A DNA stretch of 55,391 nt from Clostridium sp. 26_21 (lineage in GTDB: Bacteria > Bacillota > Clostridia > TANB77 > CAG-508). Made by a program: the position numbers and the translations under genes. The stretch lies in NCBI GenBank assembly GCA_001915995.1, contig MNRO01000010.1:1-55391 (forward strand). Direction: 5' to 3'. The notes beneath the pieces are model-generated. The model saw only the letters and a list, made by a program, of their open reading frames with translations, was not told the DNA's origin and searched no databases. Below, one piece after another: positions 1 through 8,535 of the stretch (its first letter is position 1; every line of letters starts with the position of its first letter).

Positions 1-1224
1 ACTGCAACAATAGAGCCATCAACAACAAATCGTGATACAGATATTACATGGACAAGTAGTAATTCAAATGTAGCAGAAGTAAGTTCAAGTGGAAATCCAA
101 ATGGACAATTAAGATCTATAGGAACAATAAAAGCAAAAGCAAATGGAACTGCAACAATAACAGCAAAAACAGAAAATGGAAAAACAGCAACATGTCAGGT
201 AACAGTACATACAAGTCCAACAAAAATAACATTGAATAAAAACAATATTTTATTAGATGTAAGTGGATTAAATGCAAGTAAAGAAGAAACATTAAAAGTA
301 ACATATACACCATCGACATCAGATATTAAGAAAAAAATAACATGGACAAGTAGTAATACAAATGTTGCAACAGTAAATCCAAGTGGAGGAATAAGTGATA
401 CAGCAACAATAAAATCAAAAGCAAGTGGAAGAACAACAATAACAGCAAAAACAGAAAATGGATTTTTGGCTCAATGTGAAGTAGTAGTTCAATCATCAAT
501 TACGAAAATAACATTAAGCAAAACTAGTGCAATACTTGATTTATCAGAAGTTGAAGCCGGAAAAAATCTACAATTAACAGCAACAATAGAACCAAGAAAT
601 GTAACTGAAGGATATACATGGTCAAGTAGTAATACAAATGTTGCAACAGTTAGTAGTAATGGATATGTAAGTGGCAAAACAAATGGAACAACAACAATTA
701 CAGCTAAAAGTTCTAGTGGAAAGAGAGTGGCAACATGTACTATAACTGTAAAAACATCAATAGCTATGAAAAGTGCACAACAAAGATATACATTAAAAGG
801 TGGACATGATTATAGTGAACCAAGAACTTCTACATGTTGTTCATTAGGAGATTGTTATGATTATGCTAAAGATTGTAGTGGAATAGATTCTATTACTGGA
901 GAAATGATTTGTCATGTTACAAACTCTTGTACTAATAGAGGACCTGACAAATGTGAATCTTGTACTGTATATGATACATACTTTAGTCCAGAATTTCTAA
1001 CGATTAGATTTACATTAACGACTAATGTAGATACAAATAAATTGATACTAAAATGGACTGGAGATAATAATGTTTCAATGGGAAAACTTTATTCAAAAGG
1101 AAATGGAGAATATTATTTTACATTAACAAATGATAGTTATTATAATGCTTCTGGAAATGTAAATATTAAATATAGTGGAAATGGTATAACAAAAGACTTA
1201 TATACATGGACAATATCAAAATAA
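1..1224 (+). CDS. Surface protein with Big_2 (Ig-like) repeats and a Cys-rich C-terminal module; 5' end cut off by the window
   Basis: The frame is open from base 1, so the start lies outside the window. At least three bacterial Ig-like (Big_2) units follow one another, each with a W-[TS]-SSN-x-NVA-x-V core and a G-x-[AT]-T-I-T-A-K ending. After the repeats comes a stretch of about 43 residues with eight cysteines (about bases 830-965), then a beta-rich C-terminal domain. There is no LPxTG-like motif or C-terminal membrane anchor. Big_2 domains are typical of secreted adhesins and cell-wall proteins, so an extracellular structural or adhesive role is inferred. The gene is followed 12 bases later by a membrane-tethered CPYC thioredoxin-like protein, which could oxidise these cysteines. 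The exact ligand is unknown. Confidence 0.8.
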   Translation, partial: TATIEPSTTNRDTDITWTSSNSNVAEVSSSGNPNGQLRSIGTIKAKANGTATITAKTENGKTATCQVTVHTSPTKITLNKNNILLDVSGLNASKEETLKVTYTPSTSDIKKKITWTSSNTNVATVNPSGGISDTATIKSKASGRTTITAKTENGFLAQCEVVVQSSITKITLSKTSAILDLSEVEAGKNLQLTATIEPRNVTEGYTWSSSNTNVATVSSNGYVSGKTNGTTTITAKSSSGKRVATCTITVKTSIAMKSAQQRYTLKGGHDYSEPRTSTCCSLGDCYDYAKDCSGIDSITGEMICHVTNSCTNRGPDKCESCTVYDTYFSPEFLTIRFTLTTNVDTNKLILKWTGDNNVSMGKLYSKGNGEYYFTLTNDSYYNASGNVNIKYSGNGITKDLYTWTISK

Positions 1225-1236
1225 AGGAGAAATCAA

Positions 1237-1890
1237 ATGAAGAAAAGTACAATATTAATAATATTTTTAATAATATTACTTGCAATAAGTTTTGGAATTA
1301 TTTTAAAATTAAATAATCAATTAAATGAACAAAAAAACAAAACAATAGTTGAAACAAGTGGTAAAAATGATGCACAAAAATTTAAAGAAGAATATGAAAA
1401 AATAAATGGTGGAAAAACTTCAGATAATGAAACTTATAATGAACTTAATATTAATGAAAATAATCCTATGGTTTATATATCATTAGAAGAATTAGTCGAT
1501 ATTATAAATACAGAGAATGAAGCATATATTTATATAAGTAGTTCATTCTGCCCATATTGTAGAGCAACAGTTGAAACATTATTAAATGTTGCAAAAGATT
1601 TGAAGATTGACAAAATATATTACTATGATGATACGAAACAAAGTCAATCAGATCAATATGATAATATGTTGGAAAAACTTGAAGAAAAAGGGGTAAATTT
1701 TATAAATAAAGATGGTAAAAGAAAATGGGGAGTACCATTGATACTAAAAACAAAAAATGGACAAGTTATTTCAGAGACTAGAGGAACATCATATCAATTA
1801 AATGAAGGACAATCAAAATATGATTCATTAACAGAAGATCAAAAGAAACAAGTATATGATAGATATTATGAAGCATTAACAGTAGAATAA
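1237..1890 (+). CDS. Membrane-anchored thioredoxin-like protein (PedC/BrcD type), CPYC active site
   Basis: 217 residues. An N-terminal membrane segment (about residues 5-24) is followed by a Lys/Glu/Asn-rich spacer and a thioredoxin-fold domain with the active-site motif C105-P-Y-C108. The sequence around it resembles the PedC/BrcD bacteriocin-accessory thiol-disulphide proteins. A cis-Pro is likely in the VPLIL segment near residue 170. The topology places the domain outside the cell, where it would form or exchange disulphides. It directly follows the Cys-rich surface protein and is probably co-transcribed with it, since a clear SD (aaggag) sits in the 12-base gap. Substrate assignment to the upstream protein is inference from adjacency. 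Confidence 0.75.
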   Translation: MKKSTILIIFLIILLAISFGIILKLNNQLNEQKNKTIVETSGKNDAQKFKEEYEKINGGKTSDNETYNELNINENNPMVYISLEELVDIINTENEAYIYISSSFCPYCRATVETLLNVAKDLKIDKIYYYDDTKQSQSDQYDNMLEKLEEKGVNFINKDGKRKWGVPLILKTKNGQVISETRGTSYQLNEGQSKYDSLTEDQKKQVYDRYYEALTVE

Positions 1891-1900
1891 TAAATTAATA

Positions 1901-1938
1901 AAAACTAGGATATTAAATTATTTGATATTCTAGTTTTT
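1901..1938 (+). terminator. Intrinsic terminator after the thioredoxin-like gene
   Basis: The arms AAAACTAG-ATAT and ATAT-CTAGTTTT form a hairpin that runs into T-rich sequence. It ends the surface-protein/thioredoxin unit before the sortase promoter. Confidence 0.65.
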
Positions 1939-1974
1939 AATTATTTTTTGTCGATTACCGTCGATGAAAAAATG

Positions 1975-2003
1975 TTGACAATTAGTGTAACAAATGTTAA
2001 CAT
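1975..2003 (+). promoter_or_regulatory. SigA-type promoter for the sortase gene
   Basis: TTGACA (1975-1980), a 17-base spacer, then TAACAT (1998-2003). The leader to the GTG start is about 95 bases. TGTAACA and TGTTAACA lie within the spacer and -10 region and might be an operator. Confidence 0.5.
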
Positions 2004-2102
2004 ATTTATATAATTTAAAGTCTATATTTTTAGATCAAGTAAATTTTTTTCGAAAAAAATCAAGTAGTTTTAATAAAAAAATTAGTTATAAATTGGAAGG
2101 AA

Positions 2103-2702
2103 GTGATAGAACTGAAAAGCCATTTTAATAGAACTTTTGTATCACGAATTATTTTTTGTAGTTCAATAATATTTTTTATTATCATACAAATTTTTATTTT
2201 CAAATTTAGAGAAAGTTTAAAGAAAAATTCAGAAATAGAACAAGAAATTTTTCCTCAAGTTAATTTATTAAAAAAGCAACAATTAATAGATGAAGAAATA
2301 AAGCAAGTAGAAGAGTGGAAAATTAAAATACCATGTATTGAATTAGTTGCTAATATAAAAGAAGGAACAGACAAAACAATATTAAATAAATATATTGGAC
2401 ATTTTTCAGAAACAAAGATACAAGATGGAAATGTAGGATTAGCAGCACATAATAGAGGATATGAGGTAAATTATTTTGCAAGATTAAAAGAATTAAAAGA
2501 AGGTGATGAAATAATATATAAATATGATAACATAGAAAAAATATATGAAGTGTTCAAAAACAAAATAATAAAAGATACAGACATACAAGTTTTAAAAAAT
2601 ACTGATGAAAATATATTAACATTAATAACATGTGTAGAAAATGAGCCAGAATATAGAAGATGTGTACAAGCAAAGGAAAAAGATATGAATTATAATTATT
2701 AA
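2103..2702 (+). CDS. Sortase family transpeptidase (probably class D-like)
   Basis: 199 residues, starting at GTG with a purine-rich SD (ggaagg) immediately upstream. An N-terminal membrane anchor (about residues 14-33) is followed by the sortase beta-barrel. The catalytic His is in the LAAHN motif (about residue 116), the catalytic Cys in TLITC (about residue 177), and the Arg follows in EYRRC. Sortases join sorting-signal-bearing proteins to the wall or polymerise pilins outside the membrane. Length and motif spacing fit small class D/E-like housekeeping enzymes. No LPxTG-type substrate is seen in the window, so the substrate is unknown. Confidence 0.85.
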   Translation: MIELKSHFNRTFVSRIIFCSSIIFFIIIQIFIFKFRESLKKNSEIEQEIFPQVNLLKKQQLIDEEIKQVEEWKIKIPCIELVANIKEGTDKTILNKYIGHFSETKIQDGNVGLAAHNRGYEVNYFARLKELKEGDEIIYKYDNIEKIYEVFKNKIIKDTDIQVLKNTDENILTLITCVENEPEYRRCVQAKEKDMNYNY

Positions 2703-2773
2703 TAAATATTGAATAAAACTTTTTTTACTTGGAAAAAATTAATATAAGTTTAAAGTAAAAAAGGAGAAGATTT

Positions 2774-3103
2774 ATGGAATCTAGTAATATAAAAAATATG
2801 GTTGTTTTAAAAAATTTGCCATCAAATATGGTAGAAGAAGCTATAATAATATTTAAAGAAACATCTAAAATAAAAGTAAAAGAGACAATAAAAAGAACAA
2901 ATAAAATAAATGAAGTAAAAGGAAAATCTAAAGAAATTATATTTAGAGAGGCAGAAATGTTAGTAAATGATTATATAAAAAAAATTGAAAACAATAATTC
3001 AAAAAATATATTTGAAAAAAAAGTTAAAAAAACATTTTGGAAACAATATAGTATAGTAGTAACGATTTTTTTTATAATCAGTCTAATAATAAATTTTATA
3101 TAA
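2774..3103 (+). CDS. Small protein with a C-terminal membrane tail, unknown function
   Basis: 109 residues with an aaggag SD eight bases upstream. The first 80 residues are charged and probably helical, rich in Lys/Glu/Asn. Residues about 90-109 form one hydrophobic segment ending at the C-terminus, so it would be tail-anchored with its N-terminal domain in the cytoplasm. I recognise no family. It lies between the sortase and a likely sporulation gene pair, but the 67-base gap downstream holds its own candidate promoter, so co-function is not implied. Codon use matches the neighbours. Confidence 0.55.
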   Translation: MESSNIKNMVVLKNLPSNMVEEAIIIFKETSKIKVKETIKRTNKINEVKGKSKEIIFREAEMLVNDYIKKIENNNSKNIFEKKVKKTFWKQYSIVVTIFFIISLIINFI

Positions 3104-3107
3104 TAAC

Positions 3108-3134
3108 ATAAAAAGATTTGGCTTGGCATAATAT
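3108..3134 (+). promoter_or_regulatory. Possible sigma-E-type promoter for the spoIVFA-like gene
   Basis: ATA at 3108-3110, a 16-base gap, then CATAATAT at 3127-3134. This matches the loose Bacillus/Clostridium mother-cell pattern ATA-N16-18-CATAnnnT and fits the expected compartment for spoIVF genes. The pattern is short, so confidence is limited. Confidence 0.35.
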
Positions 3135-3170
3135 TAAGTAAAATTATTATTATGTGAAAGGACTAAAAAT

Positions 3171-4124
3171 ATGGAAAAAACTATATCTGTTGAAGAAAGA
3201 ATTAGGAGAGCAGAACAAAGATACTATAATTCTAATCTTGAATATAATTATACAAGAAAAAATAATGAAATAAAAAAAGAAACACCTCAGAATATAAAGT
3301 CAAAAATAAAAAATAAAATTGTTATAAAATTAATAAAAGAAATTATTATTTGTTTAGTAATATATATAGTTTTTTATTGTATTATAAACAATAATTCATT
3401 ATTTTCCAATGATGTAAGAGAAAAAGCAAAAGAAATATTAAGTATAGATATTAATTTTGCTAATTTATATTCAAATACTAAATGTTATATATTAAAACTT
3501 TGGGAAGATATGAAATCTATTGAAAAAAATCATATAGATGAAAAAATAACAGAAACAACAAATAGAACAATAGATGATGTTCAAGAGAACAATGAAAATA
3601 TAGGTGGAGCAATTGATGAAGAAGGAAATGTACAAGAAAACAGTGAACAAGTGTCATTAATAGATAATGAACAGCAAGAAAACATACAAGATGTGCAATT
3701 AAGTCAAATGGAAGAAGATGCAAAATTTATAAAGGAAAATATAAGTTTAATAAAACCTATAGAAGCTGTAGTAAGCTCAAGATATGGGCTAAGAAATCCA
3801 ACAACAATAACAGTTCCTAAAAATCATACTGGAATAGATTTGGCAGCAAGCACAGGAACTAAGATTATTTCGGCAACAGATGGAACAGTTGTATTAAATT
3901 CGTCTGAAGGAGATTTTGGAAAACATATAAAGATACAAAATGGAGATACGATTTTTATATATGCACATTGCAGTAAAATATATGTAAATGAAGGAGATGA
4001 AATAAAACAAGGTCAAGAGATTGCAGAAGTTGGAACAACTGGAAATACAACAGGGCCACATTTGCATTTTGAAATAAGATATCAAAATAGAACTATAGAT
4101 CCTGAGTTAATATTAGAATTTTAA
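3171..4124 (+). CDS. M23 peptidase-domain membrane protein, probable SpoIVFA counterpart
   Basis: 317 residues. A charged cytoplasmic N-terminus (about 1-50) precedes one membrane helix (about 52-72), an acidic linker (about 120-190) and a C-terminal LytM/M23 domain. The domain keeps all metal and catalytic residues: H219-x3-D223 and H297-L-H299-F-E. In Bacillus, SpoIVFA is an M23-fold membrane protein that scaffolds and inhibits the SpoIVFB protease. Here the next gene is a SpoIVFB-type M50 protease, which supports that role. A wall-hydrolase role (SpoIIQ-like) is the alternative, since the active site looks intact. Expression in the mother cell is suggested by a sigma-E-like site upstream. 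Confidence 0.7.
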   Translation: MEKTISVEERIRRAEQRYYNSNLEYNYTRKNNEIKKETPQNIKSKIKNKIVIKLIKEIIICLVIYIVFYCIINNNSLFSNDVREKAKEILSIDINFANLYSNTKCYILKLWEDMKSIEKNHIDEKITETTNRTIDDVQENNENIGGAIDEEGNVQENSEQVSLIDNEQQENIQDVQLSQMEEDAKFIKENISLIKPIEAVVSSRYGLRNPTTITVPKNHTGIDLAASTGTKIISATDGTVVLNSSEGDFGKHIKIQNGDTIFIYAHCSKIYVNEGDEIKQGQEIAEVGTTGNTTGPHLHFEIRYQNRTIDPELILEF

Positions 4125-4203
4125 TAATTACCATAATATAAAAGAATAATATATAAAAATGAGAATATTATTAAAAAGAAAATATAATTTGGGAGGAAAT
4201 AAG

Positions 4204-4858
4204 ATGAGGATTCGAATAGATTTAAAAATTTTTATTTTTTTTATTTTGTTTTTTATAACTAAGCAAATACAAATTTATTTAACAATATTATTTTTTTGCA
4301 TATTACATGAGTTTGGACATATTGTTGCAGGAATTATTTTAAAAATGAAACCTGAAAATGTAGAAATAATGCCATATGGAGTAACAGTTGTTTTCAAAGT
4401 AAATCCTGAAGATGTAAATAAAAAAATAAGAAAACGGAACAGCTTTAGAAATAAAAAAGATTCTCGTAGCATTAGCAGGACCTATTCTAAGTCTAATGTT
4501 TGCAATTATATTTACATATATAGATCCAATAATTATAACAAAACAAGATGCTGTATATTCTAATATATTAATATTACTATTTAATTTAATGCCAATATAT
4601 CCTTTAGATGGTGGAAGAATAATAAAAAGTATTTTACATATAAGATTAGGAAATCAAGAAGCCAAAAAATATATAAATGAGATATCTAATATTTCAATGT
4701 TTTTCTTTACATTTCTTTGTAGTATAGCAATATTATATTTTAAAAATATAGCATATTTTTTAATTTGTATAGCATTATGGGTAATTATAATTTCAGAAAA
4801 TAAAAAATTTAGGAATGACATGAAAATATATGATTTAATAAAATTAACGAATAAATGA
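4204..4858 (+). pseudogene. spoIVFB: SpoIVFB-type M50 site-2 protease, frameshifted (real lesion or base-calling error)
   Basis: The start is ATG 4204, served by GGGAGG at 4191. The first frame contains the zinc motif H35-E-F-G-H39 in a membrane helix and continues to about 4430. The second frame (about 4433-4858) holds the conserved LALAGP-type segment, further membrane helices and the distal N-x-x-P-x-x-P-L-D-G-G-R motif. Removing one A from the AAAA run at 4431-4434 joins both frames into a continuous protein reading ...KKIRNGTALEIKK.... SpoIVFB cleaves pro-sigma-K in the mother-cell membrane of the forespore. All motifs survive, so decay would be very recent. A homopolymer sequencing error is as likely as a true mutation. 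Confidence 0.8.
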
Positions 4859-4877
4859 TATATAAAAAGAAATACTA
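4849..4877 (+). promoter_or_regulatory. Candidate sigma-G promoter for gpr
   Basis: GAATA at 4849-4853 matches GNATR. After 17 bases comes AATACTA at 4871-4877, close to CATnnTA. The site overlaps the end of the spoIVFB frame and gives a short leader before the SD at about 4900. Gpr is forespore-expressed in known spore-formers, which supports the call. Confidence 0.45.
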
Positions 4878-4912
4878 GAGATAAATGCTTTTGCATTAGA
4901 AAGGATATAAAA

Positions 4913-5845
4913 ATGTATAATTTTAGAACAGATTTAGCATTAGAAAGAAGAGATATTTATAAAAAGATAAACAAATTAAATGAAATAGATGGAGTTGAAA
5001 GCAATGAAAAAAACATAAATGATAAAATAAAAATATCAAAAGTAAAGATAACAAATAAAAATGGTGAAAATGCTATAGGAAAGCCAATTGGAAATTATAT
5101 TACAATAGATGTAAAAGGTTTAAAAGTTGCGAATGATGATGAAATTCAAAAAATATCAGAAGTATTATCACAAGAATTAAGAGAAATGTTAGATTCACAT
5201 ATAGATAAACAAAGTGATATTTTAATTGTTGGGCTTGGAAATGTGTATGTTACACCAGATGCCCTTGGACCAAAAGTAATAAATGAAATTGATGTGACAA
5301 GACATTTAATTAAATATTTGCCACAGTATGTTGAAAAAGGAACAAGACCAGTTAGTGCGATTGCTCCAGGAGTATTAGGAACTACAGGAATTGAAACTGC
5401 TGAAATACTAAAGGGAATTGTAGAATATGCCAAACCTCAATTACTTATTGTTATTGATGCACTTGCATCTAGAAGTATAGATAGAATTAGTAGTACTATA
5501 CAACTTTCTGATACAGGAATAATTCCTGGAGCTGGAGTTGGAAATGTTAGACAAGGAATAAATGAAGAAACTTTAGGAATACCAGTAATCTCAATTGGAA
5601 TACCAACAGTAGTAGAGCTTGCAACTCTTGTTTCAGACGGGATAGATATATTTATAGATAAATTACAAGAAAAGGCGGAATCTAATGAGTATTTGAATAG
5701 ACTTCAACAAAATGATAAATATGAAGAAGTTAAAAAAGCATTAAATGTTGGTGAATATAATATGATTGTAACACCAAAAGAAATAGATGATTTAATAGAA
5801 AATATGAAAGATATTGTAGCAAGAGGAATTAATTTTGCAGTTTAA
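4913..5845 (+). CDS. gpr: Germination protease Gpr (SASP-degrading endoprotease)
   Basis: 310 residues, within the usual Gpr range, starting at ATG behind AAAGGAT. The N-terminus (FRTDLALE) matches the family pro-peptide region. The core contains the conserved segments LIVGLGNxxVTPDALGP, APGVLGTTGIET and IDALASRS. Gpr is an atypical aspartate-type protease made as a zymogen in the forespore. It destroys the small acid-soluble DNA-binding proteins when spores germinate, releasing amino acids. The gene follows the spoIVF-like pair and has a sigma-G-like promoter. This is one of the best indicators that the organism sporulates. Confidence 0.95.
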   Translation: MYNFRTDLALERRDIYKKINKLNEIDGVESNEKNINDKIKISKVKITNKNGENAIGKPIGNYITIDVKGLKVANDDEIQKISEVLSQELREMLDSHIDKQSDILIVGLGNVYVTPDALGPKVINEIDVTRHLIKYLPQYVEKGTRPVSAIAPGVLGTTGIETAEILKGIVEYAKPQLLIVIDALASRSIDRISSTIQLSDTGIIPGAGVGNVRQGINEETLGIPVISIGIPTVVELATLVSDGIDIFIDKLQEKAESNEYLNRLQQNDKYEEVKKALNVGEYNMIVTPKEIDDLIENMKDIVARGINFAV

Positions 5846-5861
5846 AATGTATAGAAAAAAT

Positions 5862-5893
5862 AACAGCTTCTATTTTATTTATTAGAAGTTGTT
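5862..5893. terminator. Bidirectional terminator between gpr and ytxC
   Basis: Arms AACAGCTTCTA and TAGAAGTTGTT enclose a short A/T loop. The minus-strand side ends in TTATTTTTTC, so it works best for ytxC, whose stop lies in the loop. On the plus strand it follows gpr. Confidence 0.65.
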
Positions 5894-6735
5894 ATATTAT
5901 TTTTATATAAATTACATATATTACAATCTTGACAAATAGTAATTTTATTTTCAAATACTAGTTTAATTGTATTAATAAAATCAAAGTTATTAGGGGAAAT
6001 ACTTACTAAGTGTAAATATATTTTTTGTGGTAATATATTAAGTAATGTATTTAAAATAAAATCATTATCTGAAAATGTAATATCTGAAAAGTATTTCAAA
6101 TTATTTTTTTGAAGTTCAATTGTTTCTAATTTGTCATCTAGTAAAATTATTCCAAAATTGCTAGATATTAAGTGAATAGTTGAATTAGATGGAGGTTGGG
6201 AATTTACATATAGTTTTAGAAGGGAGATAAATTCAAGATATTCTTTTTCTATAATATATTCATTTACTGAGAAATCTACTAATTCATTAAGTAAAATTCT
6301 ATATGAAGATAGACGGAAATTAATAAAACCAGTTAATATAATAGATTTGCTATTTGAAATATATTCATAGAAAGCATCAAATAAAAGCATTTGTCTGTTT
6401 TGAAAAGAATATTCGCAGTCATCACAAATATTTTCTTCACATAGGCATAATATTTTGTTTAATTCAAGATTATCAAAATAAAAATAATTTGAAAATAGAA
6501 TTGTTTTTATTATATCAGTTTCAAAAAATTCTATTACCAAATAACTTAAAATTGTTGAAAGTTTTGCATAAAATAGTTCTGTATCAATACCTTTATAGTG
6601 TATAATTATATTTTTATAATTTTTGAATTCATTACATGAGTAAGAAACATTAAGCATATTAAATGTTTTGAATTCGTCTTGAAGATATTTTAAAATACTT
6701 TCATTGTTAGTTTTTATACATAATGAATTCATCAT
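5875..6735 (-). CDS. ytxC: YtxC-like sporulation protein
   Basis: 286 residues from ATG 6735, chosen because AAAGGA lies just upstream; the in-frame Met 18 codons earlier has no SD. The protein is rich in Ile, Leu, Phe and Asn, without clear membrane helices. Its layout matches the YtxC family of putative sporulation proteins: a central helical part with the LLFDAFYEYI... and FINFRLSSY segments. The C-terminus has a small Cys cluster (CQDCNICNLY) that could bind metal. The molecular role of YtxC is not established; the family occurs in spore-formers. The gene is convergent with gpr in a block of spore genes. Confidence 0.7.
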   Translation of the reverse strand: MMNSLCIKTNNESILKYLQDEFKTFNMLNVSYSCNEFKNYKNIIIHYKGIDTELFYAKLSTILSYLVIEFFETDIIKTILFSNYFYFDNLELNKILCLCEENICDDCEYSFQNRQMLLFDAFYEYISNSKSIILTGFINFRLSSYRILLNELVDFSVNEYIIEKEYLEFISLLKLYVNSQPPSNSTIHLISSNFGIILLDDKLETIELQKNNLKYFSDITFSDNDFILNTLLNILPQKIYLHLVSISPNNFDFINTIKLVFENKITICQDCNICNLYKNNITTSNK

Positions 6736-6780
6736 ACATTCCTTTCTCTTTCTTTGTATAGTATTTACTAAAAAGTGAGG

Positions 6781-6810
6781 TTTATACAATAACTAAGATA
6801 TAATATTCAA
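6781..6810 (-). promoter_or_regulatory. Possible SigA-type promoter for ytxC
   Basis: On the minus strand, TTGAAT (6805-6810), an 18-base spacer and TATAAA (6781-6786), about 45 bases before the chosen start codon. Confidence 0.4.
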
Positions 6811-6834
6811 AATTTGTTAGAATGAAACTTGGAC

Positions 6835-6869
6835 TATAAAAAAACATAGAGTATAAAACTCTATGTTTA
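6835..6869 (-). terminator. Terminator after the GH57 gene
   Basis: Arms AAACATAGAGT and ACTCTATGTTT form an 11-bp stem. On the minus strand a run of seven T residues follows, directly downstream of the GH57 stop codon. Confidence 0.8.
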
Positions 6870-6873
6870 GAAA

Positions 6874-8466
6874 CTAATTTAATTTTGTGTAAATGTGATA
6901 ATCAATATCAGGAAATACACAGTCTTTTTTCTCAATATCTTTTAAAAAGATTTTATCAATTTTGTTGTTTTTAATTTGATTATATAATTTTGTAAAACGA
7001 CCAATATGATCATTAATTCTTTTTTTAGCATAATCAACCATAGTACCATTTGTTATAATAAATAGCCAATCACTACTTTGAGCAAGTAATAATTCTCTAG
7101 CTGCTTGATTTAATGCAGCTTTTTGAATTCCAGTAGCATTAGGATATAAAGTTGCAAGTTCAACCATTCTATTTCCAGCTTTATGAAGATGACGATGTGC
7201 ATAATCATTTGTAGGGTTAAGCCATACACCACTATATCCATTAGCACCCCAACTTGAACGACAAGGTGTACATACTTGTATGTTTGGATATTTGTCAATA
7301 TATTCAGATGGTGTAATTAATTCAAAATTACATTCATCATAATAAATTTTTTTAAATAAAATATATAACCAATATGGACCTTCATACCACCAATGACCAT
7401 ATAGTTCAGCATCATATGGACATAAAATGATAGGAGGGACATTCATATATTTTGAAGCATTTCCAATTTGCTCTGTACGAGAATTTAAGAAATGACCAGC
7501 TTGTCTTTCTGCAGAATCTTTAGCCCATTGAATATCATAGATATCTTTTTGCTCTGTTTTTCCAGTAATTCTATAATAACGAATTCCTGTATGAACACGA
7601 ACACCATTATGAGCTATATATGGTTTTATATAATCATAATCAGCTTCATAACCAATATCTCTGTAAAATTCTCTATAATTGAAATCTCCAGGATATCCAT
7701 CAATTGAACTCCATACTTGTTGTGATGAAGTCATATCACGCCCAAAACAAGTTAATCCACCTGGTGAAGTGATAGGTGCACAAGTTCCATATATAGGAGT
7801 AGGATCTGCATATAAAATACCATGAGATTCTACAATTGCATATTCTATTCCAAATTCTCGTAAATATTTATCTGCTTCTGGAACATATCCACATTCTGGA
7901 AGCCAGATTCCACGTGGTTTTTTTCCAAAATATCTTTCATATGTTTGAACACCAACTGCAATTTGTGCTCTAACAGTTTCTTCAGTAACATATAATATAG
8001 GAAAATATCCATGTGTTGCGCCACATGTAATTATTTCCAAAACTCCAATATCTTGAAAATATTTAAATTTTTCTATTAAATTACAGTTACATTCATCTTT
8101 AAAAAAGTGTAAATCAGATGTATATCTATCATAATAATAATGTGATAATCTATTAACCCTTTCATTTCCTTCAGTTCTTTTTATTTCTTTTTCAGATAAT
8201 TCAATTAATTGCTCTAAGTAATGGATATATTTTTTTTGAAGCAATTTATTGTCAAGCATAGAAAGTAGAGGAGGAGTCATAGACATTGTTATCCTAAACT
8301 TAACTCCTTCGTCAACTAATTTTTGAAAATTATGTAATAATGGTATATATGTTTCTGAAATTGCTTCATATAACCAAGATTCTTCTAAATAATCATCACT
8401 TTCTGGATGATGTATAAATGGAAGATGTGCATGTAAAACGAAGCTTACATATCCTTTTTTTTGCAT
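6874..8466 (-). CDS. GH57 family alpha-glucan enzyme (probable 1,4-alpha-glucan branching enzyme) with DUF1957 C-terminus
   Basis: 530 residues, ATG behind AAGGAG. The N-terminus FVLHAHLPFIHHPE is the classic GH57 opening. Further family marks are the GIWLPECGY segment carrying the nucleophile Glu, the CPYDAELYGHWWYEGP segment carrying the acid Asp region, and a C-terminal helical DUF1957-like part with SSDW near residue 470. GH57 members of this size make alpha-1,6 branches in glycogen-like polymers or remodel them; no signal peptide is present, so it is cytoplasmic. It is transcribed after a DUF4912 gene. Activity (branching versus amylolytic) cannot be told from sequence by eye. Confidence 0.88.
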   Translation of the reverse strand: MQKKGYVSFVLHAHLPFIHHPESDDYLEESWLYEAISETYIPLLHNFQKLVDEGVKFRITMSMTPPLLSMLDNKLLQKKYIHYLEQLIELSEKEIKRTEGNERVNRLSHYYYDRYTSDLHFFKDECNCNLIEKFKYFQDIGVLEIITCGATHGYFPILYVTEETVRAQIAVGVQTYERYFGKKPRGIWLPECGYVPEADKYLREFGIEYAIVESHGILYADPTPIYGTCAPITSPGGLTCFGRDMTSSQQVWSSIDGYPGDFNYREFYRDIGYEADYDYIKPYIAHNGVRVHTGIRYYRITGKTEQKDIYDIQWAKDSAERQAGHFLNSRTEQIGNASKYMNVPPIILCPYDAELYGHWWYEGPYWLYILFKKIYYDECNFELITPSEYIDKYPNIQVCTPCRSSWGANGYSGVWLNPTNDYAHRHLHKAGNRMVELATLYPNATGIQKAALNQAARELLLAQSSDWLFIITNGTMVDYAKKRINDHIGRFTKLYNQIKNNKIDKIFLKDIEKKDCVFPDIDYHIYTKLN

Positions 8467-8510
8467 TTTGTTACTCCTTAATTTTTATTTTTTCTATATT
8501 CATTAAATAA

Positions 8511-8532
8511 GTCGTAGGGGAAGACCTACGAC
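8511..8532 (-). terminator. Hairpin between the DUF4912 gene and the GH57 gene
   Basis: A G+C-rich 8-bp stem (GTCGTAGG/CCTACGAC) sits four bases past the DUF4912 stop. The following T-run is weak (TTATTT), so it is probably a partial terminator or an mRNA-stabilising hairpin rather than a full stop for transcription. Confidence 0.5.
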
Positions 8533-8535
8533 ATT

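Noticed and set aside
1..760. Repeated DNA in the first kilobase as a possible repeat array
   Set aside because: The repeats are in frame and correspond to Big_2 protein domains; spacing and divergence do not fit CRISPR.
4159..4203. Upstream ATG at 4159 as the start of the M50 protease
   Set aside because: It has no SD, and GGGAGG at 4191 serves ATG 4204, which also gives a normal hydrophobic N-terminus.
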